A stretch of 64,000 nucleotides of DNA. Source: Triatoma infestans. Taxonomy: Eukaryota; Arthropoda; Insecta; Hemiptera; Reduviidae. Made by a program: the position numbers and the translations under genes. Shown here one piece after another: positions 56,564-64,000 of the stretch. The DNA lies in contig JAAEAF010002371.1 of NCBI GenBank assembly GCA_011037195.1, positions 52,492-116,491 on the forward strand, read 5' to 3'. Under the pieces are notes generated by a model. That model had not been told where the DNA came from. It ran no database searches and saw nothing but the letters and a program-made list of their open reading frames with translations. How positions within the stretch are numbered: the stretch's first letter is position 1; each line of letters opens with the position of its first letter.

Positions 56564-57270
56564 GTTAGTTTTAGTAAATTCTATTAAGCTATTTTTTTTT
56601 TTTTTGTCCATTTCATTCACTTTTTCAATATATATTAAAGTTTTACATAACAGTGTAAGTTTACTGGAAATTACAATTAATTTTAAACAGCTGTTCATTA
56701 AATCTAAGTCGAAAATATTTTTAAGATATTTGATGTGACAAATTCTTGACATTATCTTCTGTATCTTGTTTTCTTCTTCTTTTTTTTTCAAGTCTCAATT
56801 TACAATTTCTTGATTTTTAGATCTTAATTAATGGATTCTTAAATTGTACGGTTAATCCAATGAAATGGAAGCTGTAAAATAATACCTAAATAGAAGTGTC
56901 TAGGAAAAAAGGAAATTTCATAGTTTCCTTTATGTCCCACTCAAAATACTTTACTTAAAAAAAAAAAAAAAAAAATTCTTATTAAAGTGATGGGTATACA
57001 CGTGAATAACAGCTGGCCAAGTCAGTGGGAAAATCATTTGGAGCCACGCTTGAGAAAAGCTACGGTAAACTGGAAAACTTATTTAGTAAAGTGGATACTT
57101 CCAGATTTCAAAAGAAATCTTTCTGTGGTTTCTGTTTATGGTATTAAAGGGAAACTTAGAACATAGCAATTTATTAATTCTTAAAAGCACATATATGTAC
57201 ACAAATACATCGAGAACCAGATAGATAAATAGATGGAGAGGGAGAGAGGGAATGAAAGTAAGCGAGAGAA
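56564..57270 (+). other. Beginning of intron 1 of the bru3-like gene
   Basis: Starts with the donor GTTAGT. T-rich and A-rich, with a poly-A run near 56958-56976. The intron appears to continue to the window end, since no RNP1-coding exon (G-C-A-F-L-T-Y-C) was found downstream. Confidence 0.6.
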
Positions 57271-57850
57271 GGAGAAGGAGGGGGAAATATCTAAAAAAAC
57301 ATGTTTACTTCCTCTGTATACTGTGTGCGTGCGTGTGTGTATCTGTGTTCAAACTCAAAACTTGATATTCTGTTTAAATATTACCACACCATCTGGACAG
57401 TAAGTTTCTGGGCGAAAATCCATCAACCAGAGAATTACCACTTGCTAATCTGAACAGTGTTTTGATTTTTTTGCGATTTCCACAAATAATCACTCCAAAG
57501 ATTTTATCCAAACACCTCGTACATAAATACTTATCACATTCATTTGATCTATTTTTCCAAGAAAATCGATTTTGGGGTGGGGTGGGGTGGGGAATTCTGA
57601 GGAAACAGTAACAATCTATCACTTAATAATAATATTAAGGTACATTAGCAGAATTATTAGAATTCCAATTTTTCAAAAAATTTGATTAACCGGAAGTACG
57701 TCTTTAAAGAATAGTTTTTTCGGTTTTTGCGGCCCCCCCCCCCAAACGGCTATAACGATTTTCTTTAAACTTGGGTAAGTCACAGATATATATACGTCAT
57801 CATTTTTATTTGAAACATTTCAATCAAATTTTCTTTGTTCAACATTATTG
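57270..57850 (+). repeat. Dispersed element D, diverged copy with a G-quadruplex-type tract
   Basis: Contains TTTACTTCC, (GT)n, CTCAAAACTTGATATTCTGT, the CCGGAAGTACG module and the G-rich tract GGGGTGGGGTGGGGTGGGG at 57574-57592. Confidence 0.65.
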
Positions 57851-58339
57851 ACGCTTCTTTTCTTTAGAATACAATTTCAAAAAAGAATTTATACATAAGA
57901 AAATCTTGAACTTAAACCCACTCATCAAAAATCATTCAAACAATATAACAGCTGATATGATTATTTATACTGTATAATTTTTAAGGATACGTTTTATTTT
58001 TATATATTCATGTATAAATATTCAATTCAACATATTGATTTGTCTATTTTGTATTCAACCATTTTTGTTTTGAATTTTGTTTTAAATAGGTTTCTTCTTC
58101 TTGAATATATTTGCAATTTTTTTTTTTTTTATTTTTTGCAAAAATATGAGATTTGTCATCGCAAATACAACTTTTTTTTAAGAACACTTGAGTCTGAATT
58201 TTTTTTTTTCAATTAGATTATAACTGTCAAAATTGAAAATGCGAAGACCTGTGGAAGTTCTAATTCGAAATTCCCTTTTTTTGAGATCGACATGATCTTT
58301 TTTTTGTACACATTTTTCAATTGAAAGCACCTATTGTTT

Positions 58340-59060
58340 ATTTGTCATAGTCCTACCTATCCAAAGCTAAACTAGGGGCCCATATAGTTTTCTGAAGAAC
58401 AAGAATCTAGACCCGAGTCTAACCTGTATAAAACTCAATACACTCCAAACTAATCGACCCATAACCTTAAAGAAAAATAGCCTAAACTTTTCCAAAGGAA
58501 ATGTTGTTTTGACCAAAGATCCTAACCTAATTTACTCAAAAGCCAAGCAATCATTCATACGGTGGATGTCTGGACTGAGACCTATGTTCCTTCATCTATA
58601 TCACAAACTCTACAAAAAAATTGTCTGGCATGAGCCACATTATCCAACCAGATACCTGAGAGAAGTCCATGAAATACATAACAACTGCCTGGGCCGTCCA
58701 ATGAGCATCTTACACTATCGATTACCCACTGAGCCCATCCATCCATAGCAATGATTGTTGTGAAACTATCCATGACTGGAAGCTTGACAGATATCCATCT
58801 AAGATTCACCCCAGTCACTGACCAGATACTGTAAGACTGTGGGCCTAAAAGACTCACCAACAGCAGACTCGGGTCTAGAATGTATGAATATCGGGATTGT
58901 ATGTATCTGTATGTTATTTTTTCATTTAATTTTGGGGGAGGGGCCCCCTTTTTGCAGATCTTTTTCCTTCTCATTCACAAAAACCCCCGTATGACCTGGT
59001 ACCTAGACTAGAAGTACGTACTTCCTCCAAAAAAATAAGCTCTTCCATTTTTTTGGGGTA
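58340..59060 (-). pseudogene. RNase-H-type non-LTR element, degenerate C-terminal copy
   Basis: Shares sequence with 45060-45930 in the same minus orientation. Landmarks are TATGACCTGGTACCTAGACT versus TGTGACCTGGCACCCAGACT, CAACAGCAGACTCGG, and AATTTACTCAAAAGCCAAGC versus AATTTCCTCGCAACCTAAGC. FCRVCDIDEGT (about 58614-58582) retains part of the zinc-knuckle. More decayed than the 45-kb copy. Confidence 0.7.
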
Positions 59061-59275
59061 AATAACGGTCAACCGGGAGGAACCAATTTATAGGGTGGAA
59101 TTTGTTTTAGTTTTCTGTGATTTTCTTGAAAATGGTGCCCACGATTTTCCTTAAACTTTTTACATCAACTATATAAATAAAATAAGAGCTACAAATTTTT
59201 ATTTGTAACCATTTTTTTTTACTAAGAAAATTCATTTTAGGGGAGGGATGGACTTTCTTCAAAAATGCCATAGGT

Positions 59276-59440
59276 TGTTTAACATCAATTTTATTTTGTT
59301 CCATTGGTATAAACGGCCAAACACAAAATGGCGGACATACAATAGAATCATGCGTTTTTGTCTAATTCTCTTTTGCTTTCTTTTTCAACAATGGGATGAA
59401 AATTCTGTTGTTTTTTTTTCTTTATAGCACACATTAATTA
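59276..59440. repeat. Duplicated 165-bp segment, copy 1
   Basis: Nearly identical, same orientation, to 62385-62545. Landmarks are ATTTTATTTTGTTCCATTGG, CATACAATAGAATCATGCG and TAATTCTCTTTTGCTTTC. Confidence 0.8.
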
Positions 59441-59594
59441 TACGATCCTATCATCTATATAATGGCCAAAAGTCCCACAGTTTGAAGAAAATTTACAAGT
59501 TTTGTTTTGCGCTTTTCTAGATAAAACTACCAATGAGTTTTTTTTCCAAAAAATGGTATACTAACTACGTATTTATTGGCTTATCACTTTTTTT

Positions 59595-60490
59595 TTTACT
59601 TTCTCTTACTCTAGTAAGAGGAAGTATTGTAATCGTGCAAATTTTCGATATCAAGTTTTCACCGGAAATATCCGTTTTTGAGGTCCCCTGAGTCCAAAAA
59701 AGTGGTTTTTAGCAAATGGTCTGTGTGTGTGTGTGTGTGTGTATATGTGTATGTATGTATGTATGTATGTATGTGAACAGCATAGCTCAAAAACGAAAAA
59801 CTGTAGAAATTTGAAACTTGATATTCCGTTTAGGTATCACCATGGAATCTGACAGTAGGTTATCTGTCAAAATTCCTCAACCGGAAGTACCATTTTACTA
59901 GTTCGTTTTTTTTTTACTTTTTAGCGATTTTCTCAACTCCGACGATTTTCTTTAAACTTGGAACATCAACCACACATACAAAGAGCTACAACTTTTATTC
60001 AAAACATTTTTCCGGGAAAATACATTTAAGGGCACTTTTGGGGGAGGATGGGGTTAGGTTTTCATCTTAACTGTTATCTGAGTTTATTAAACAATTCTGT
60101 CATCTAAATAATGTTAATTAGAATTGAATATGTTGTTGCAATTCCGAGTTTGAAAAAATCGGATAACTGAAAGTGCGTTTACTTTACCACTTTACTAAAA
60201 GATTTATTCCCTTTTTCGCAATTTTCTCAAAAATGGCTCCGACGATTTTCTTGAAACTTCTTATATAAACTAAACATGCAAAGATCTACAACTTTTATTT
60301 AAAACATTTCTGTGGAATAATTCATTTAAGGGCACTTTTAGGGGAGGGGTGGGGTTATGTTTTTTTCTAAAGTGCTATCACAGTTCATTATACAATTCTA
60401 TCATGCAAACAAAATTAATTAGAAATAAACAGATGGCCAAAATTCCGAGTTTTAAGTAATTTAGTAAACCGGAAGTGTGCTTTTTATTTG
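59595..60490 (+). repeat. Dispersed element D, copy k
   Basis: Starts ACTTTCTCTTACTCTAGTAA then AGGAAGTATTGTAATCG. It has (TG)n at 59721-59742 and (TATG)n to 59772, two internal modules with G-rich tracts (GGGGGAGG near 60040; GGGGAGGGGTGGGG near 60341), and breaks off at CCGGAAGTGTGC (about 60480). Confidence 0.8.
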
Positions 60491-60499
60491 CTCATATAA

Positions 60500-61390
60500 T
60501 AGATTTTTAGGAAGTGTCTCATATGTCTTTTTTTAGTTTATATTATCCCCAATCAATTAAAGTTAAGTAAAATTTCGAATTTGGTATATATTTGTTAAAT
60601 AACTGTGTTAAATTGATTGCGTAAGATAATGTCAGTTTTTTTTTGTTTTTTTTTAAGTATTTTTTATACTAGATTATCATTGTGCCAAATTATCAAATAA
60701 TTAATAAATATTACAACCAAGAAAAAAATATCTATGAATATAAGATCCTTTGAACCGACCACGTGTTGAGTAAAGGCCCGTGTAAAGAATTTAAAAAACA
60801 TAAATAAAATAAAATGAAATAAAGACAAATTAAGTGGTTTTTTTTTACTTGTTTTGTTTCTAGAACAGTATGAGTTAACTAACAGACCCGGCTTAGTTTA
60901 GTGGTGCAGGGTGTAGCCAATGAGTCACGACTATACCAATATTCTTCAGCACGTCTGTGTCCATATCTCCCCCACTATATATGAACACAAGACAGGACTT
61001 TACTATTATGATTCACTCGATCGATTTGTTTTTTTTTGTTATTTTTTTTTTTTTTTTTTTTTAAATATTTTCTTTGGCACAAAAACTAAAAGTCAGCTTA
61101 TGTTGTAGAAAAATGTATCTTTATTATTATTATTATTGTATTTTTTAAAATTTAATTTGTGGTTTTGTGAAAATACAATTGGGATTTTTATCCGACAGTT
61201 ATTCTAGTATATTTTTCAAAAATTGAACAATAATAAAAAAGAATAAGATTTTATTTTCATTTTTAAATATCTTGAATATATATTTCAATTTACTCATCGA
61301 TCTTACGAGATCCTTTTACACAGTTTTTAATTCGTAAAAAATCATTTGCGATCCTTTTCGGAATACCTGTATCAAATCAAGTGACTCACG
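60500..61390. other. AT-rich intronic stretch
   Basis: No gene. A tRNA-like piece (GGCTTAGTTTAGTGGTGCAG near 60890) was considered and rejected. Poly-T near 61037-61061. Confidence 0.45.
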
Positions 61391-61395
61391 CTCAA

Positions 61396-61396
<1 letters not shown>

Positions 61397-61440
<44 letters not shown>
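61397..61440. repeat. Poly-A run of 44 bases
   Basis: Longest homopolymer in the window. It directly abuts a copy of dispersed element D. Could be a young poly-A insertion or a sequencing/assembly uncertainty. Confidence 0.9.
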
Positions 61441-61443
<3 letters not shown>

Positions 61444-62185
61444 TCTTTTGACCTTAAAATGGATGGCGATCGTGTCAAATTTTAGAAATTCACTATTCAC
61501 CGGAAATACATGCTTCGCTATAAAATTCTTTTTAGCAAATGGGCATCATGTGTTTGATTGTGTCTGTGTGTGTATATGTGTTTTTGTTAACAAAAAATAT
61601 CTCAAACATATAACATTGCAGGAAGCTAAAATTTGGTATCCCGTTTAGGCGCATCTGTCACGTATCTTGTCACGAAGGTTTCCGGCAAAATAAACCGGAA
61701 TACGACTTTACTGAATGTTTTTTTTTTTGAATTTTCTTTAAAAACGGCTCCATAATATTCTTTAAACTTTGTATATTATCTACATAAATAAGTAGATAAT
61801 ATAAAAATAAACTTCTACTTTCAAATATACTTAGTCTATTTGAAACATTTTCCCGGGAAAATTGATTTTTTGGGAGGGGTTTTGCGAGAAAACAGTAGCG
61901 TTATACTTTCCACCAAAAATGTCACATCAATGTCAGAAGCGTTGATAGGAATCCAAATTTTGGAAAAAAATCGATTAACCGAAAGTGCGTCTTTAGAGAA
62001 TAGGTTTTTAAGTTTTTTGGAATATCCTGGAAAATGGTTAAAACGATTTTCTTTAAACTAGAAATGCTCACTCATAAAAACTGTACTGCACAGATAAAGA
62101 TGTATCACTTTTATTTGAAACACGAAAAAAAAACATAAATCTGATGTGAATCACCCATAAAACTTTCTCGTACTCCAATTTACAT
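61441..62185 (+). repeat. Dispersed element D, copy l
   Basis: Contains GATCGTGTCAAATTTTAG, TTCACCGGAAATAC, (TG)n, AACCGGAATACGACTTTACT, AAAAACGGCTCC and a GGGAGGGG tract. Ends with the reverse-oriented block CTGATGTGAATCACCC and ACTTTCTCGTACTC near 62137-62175. Confidence 0.65.
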
Positions 62186-62384
62186 AGTTACTTTGTTGCG
62201 AGAAACTAAGATTATGATTGAATTAGCTCATGCGTAGATTTCCATCTTTATAGTACTCTTTCAATACTGCGCCTCATATATAAAATTAATATAATGAATA
62301 AAAAGCTAAAAAAAACTCCAGGTTCTAAAAAAGTTTTTTTAAAACTGAATATTATGAATTACTCGGAAAGAAATTTTTATGGTT

Positions 62385-62545
62385 GTTTAACATCAATTTT
62401 ATTTTGTTCCATTGGTATAAACGGCCAACTACAAAATGGCGAACATACAATAGAATCATGCGTTTTTTTGTCTAATTCTCTTTTGCTTTCTTTTTCAATA
62501 ATAGAATAAAAATTCTGTGTTTTCTCTTTATAATTTACATTAATT
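62385..62545. repeat. Duplicated 165-bp segment, copy 2
   Basis: Direct repeat of 59276-59440 with few differences. It lies just outside recognised D-element sequence. Confidence 0.8.
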
Positions 62546-62694
62546 ATACAAAACAGTAAATAATATATTAAAAATAACATGATTATTTGGGATTTTTTTT
62601 TTTTATAAATTTTTAAAGTAAAGTTTTAAAAAGTAATAAAATTCTTAACTTTATTTTTCGTAGAAATTTATAGCTATAAATAATTAACAAATTA

Positions 62695-62802
62695 CAATGT
62701 AGAAGTGAAGGTGTGAAACCTGGCCGTATATATTAGGCCAATCAGAAATTTCGAATTTTCATATGGACCACGCCCACATTTGATACATTCACTTCTACAT
62801 TG
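62695..62802. mobile_element. 108-bp MITE with TTA target duplication
   Basis: Terminal inverted repeats CAATGTAGAAGTGAA (62695-62709) and TTCACTTCTACATTG (62788-62802) are perfect. TTA flanks both sides (62692-62694 and 62803-62805), a 3-bp duplication typical of PIF/Harbinger MITEs. The terminal sequence differs from the Harbinger at 17169, so it belongs to another subfamily. Confidence 0.7.
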
Positions 62803-63094
62803 TTATTGGATAATTATTTATGGCTAATTATTTCTATGAATAATCTAAATTAGAATTTTTTTTATTAATTTTCCCTTCGTAGGCATTTTATAAATTATCT
62901 AATTGTGCAATCACCTTTTTTTATAAAAGAAAAAAAAAAAATGCAAAAAATCATGTTATTTCTGATATAATATTTACTTTTTTATATAATTAAAGTGAGT
63001 TATAAAGAAAAAATTCAGCATTTTCATTCCATTGTTTAAAAAAAATAAAGCAAAGCAGTATTAGGCAAAAATGTAAGAACCGCCATTTTGTATT

Positions 63095-63322
63095 AGAGAA
63101 CATTCCTCATCACCCATCCCTCTAAAGTCTCCTTAAATGAATTTTCCCAGAGAAATGTTTCAAATAAAAGTTGTAGCTAATTGTATGTGTAGTTGATATA
63201 CCAAGTTTAAAGAAAATTATTGGAGCTGTTTTCGAGAAAATTACAAAAAACTGAAAAAATGGTAGTACTTAAATGGAATACCAAGTTTGAGCTTCCTGCA
63301 ACTTTTTGTTTTTGAGATATTC

Positions 63323-63366
<44 letters not shown>

Positions 63367-63690
63367 TGGACCATTTTCTAAAAACCACTTTATTGGGTCC
63401 TGAGTACTTCAAAACGTGTATTTCCGGTAAAAAGTCAATTTCGAAAATCTGGCACGATCTATTTACTATTATTAGTAAGAGAAAGTAGATCAAGTGGTTT
63501 TAAGAGATTTGAGGTCCTATCAAGTAGTTTAAAAATTTAAGAACCGCTACCTATCTTTTTTATGGCCAGACCACCTAAACGATAAACCTGCAATTTTAAG
63601 GAATTTTTTTTTAATTCAATTGAAATAATTGAAGTAAGACTTTCTAGTCGTGTGAATGTTTCACATCAGATTTTGTTTTAACTTCGCACA
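63095..63690 (-). repeat. Dispersed element D, copy m
   Basis: Minus orientation: ATCACCCATCCCTCTAAAG, AGTTGATATACCAAGTTTAA, (CA)n at 63328-63361, TTTCCGGTAAAAAGTC and AGTAAGAGAAAGTAG at 63472-63486. A terminal block (GTGTGAATGTTTCACATCAG) lies at about 63651-63670. Confidence 0.7.
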
Positions 63691-63814
63691 TTACTTACAC
63701 ACGTATCAATACTTACCTAACACTTTTTTTTGAATATTTTTTCCAGGAGTTATGTTTTATTCTTGAGATTTCTGTAGAATCACTTTTCCTCTAAAGTGCC
63801 ACTTCAAGAAAAAA

Positions 63815-64000
63815 AAAAAAATCTGGTGTGAAACAGTCACACAACTTTCTCTTACTCCAGTTCTCAAAATTATAATTGACAAATTTTATAGTTAATGTAC
63901 CAAATTTAATGAAATTCGTCGAAAACTGAAAAAAACTGTTCAGTAAAAGCGCACTTCCGGTTTACTAATTTTCATGAAACTCGGAATTTTGGCCATCTAT
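63815..64000 (-). repeat. Dispersed element D, copy running off the window end
   Basis: Starts CTGGTGTGAAACAGTCACAC and AACTTTCTCTTACTCC, then GCGCACTTCCGGTTTACTAA. Continues beyond 64000. Confidence 0.8.

Noticed and set aside
60885..60990. tRNA-like sequence GGCTTAGTTTAGTGGTGCAG
   Set aside because: A box-A-like start is present, but no acceptable box B or foldable cloverleaf follows.
1..64000. CRISPR arrays, prokaryotic operons, ribosome-binding sites
   Set aside because: The window is eukaryotic; tandem units are long and contiguous without spacers, and no prokaryotic gene organisation is present.

Overview
The window is AT-rich eukaryotic DNA, almost certainly from an insect. It has spliced genes and transposons, tRNA-derived SINEs, an accessory MADF-BESS gene inside a PIF/Harbinger transposon, many Jockey/I/CR1-type non-LTR relics, and one host exon of the Bruno/CELF family. 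A hemipteran is plausible from the texture of the repeats, but this cannot be proven from the sequence alone.

Only one host protein-coding exon is convincing: a first coding exon at 55933-56563 (+) of a bru3-like (CELF3-6 type) RNA-binding protein. It encodes a low-complexity N-terminus and the first half of RRM1, then a GT splice donor. Sequence to its right is intron; sequence to its left is 5' region or intergenic DNA.

The rest is repeats. 0-7 kb: a SINE pair and three broken non-LTR fragments. 8.4-12.4 kb: a nearly full-length but dead two-ORF non-LTR retrotransposon with a PHD-finger ORF1. 13.5-21.6 kb: a stack of nested elements, namely a dispersed repeat interrupted by an inverted-repeat insertion, a foldback element, and a hAT element with a perfect 8-bp target duplication that contains a Harbinger element with a TAA duplication. 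21.6-29 kb: mostly featureless AT-rich DNA. 29-35 kb: duplicated segments, a Jockey relic and a large inverted repeat. 35-41 kb: four copies, in both orientations, of one unidentified roughly 1-kb dispersed element. 41.6-46 kb: C-terminal scraps of RNase-H-type non-LTR elements and a three-unit, 310-bp tandem array with LTR-promoter character. 48-49 kb: another non-LTR tail and an inverted-repeat insertion. 51.3-52.2 kb: an LTR on the minus strand with internal sequence on both sides. 57-64 kb: more copies of the dispersed element within and beyond bru3 intron 1.

The most interesting signal is a set of hammerhead-ribozyme-like motifs. One at 37494-37536 (-) has an intact core (CTGAAGA ... GAAA), a compensated stem II, a 4-6 bp stem I and a tiny palindromic stem III. 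Four decayed copies lie in pairs inside two separate inverted-repeat insertions (14300-14622 and 48800-49180). Each insertion is bracketed by a 13-14 bp direct repeat and both share the same starting sequence. This points to an inverted-repeat, ribozyme-bearing mobile family of Penelope-like or retrozyme-like type.
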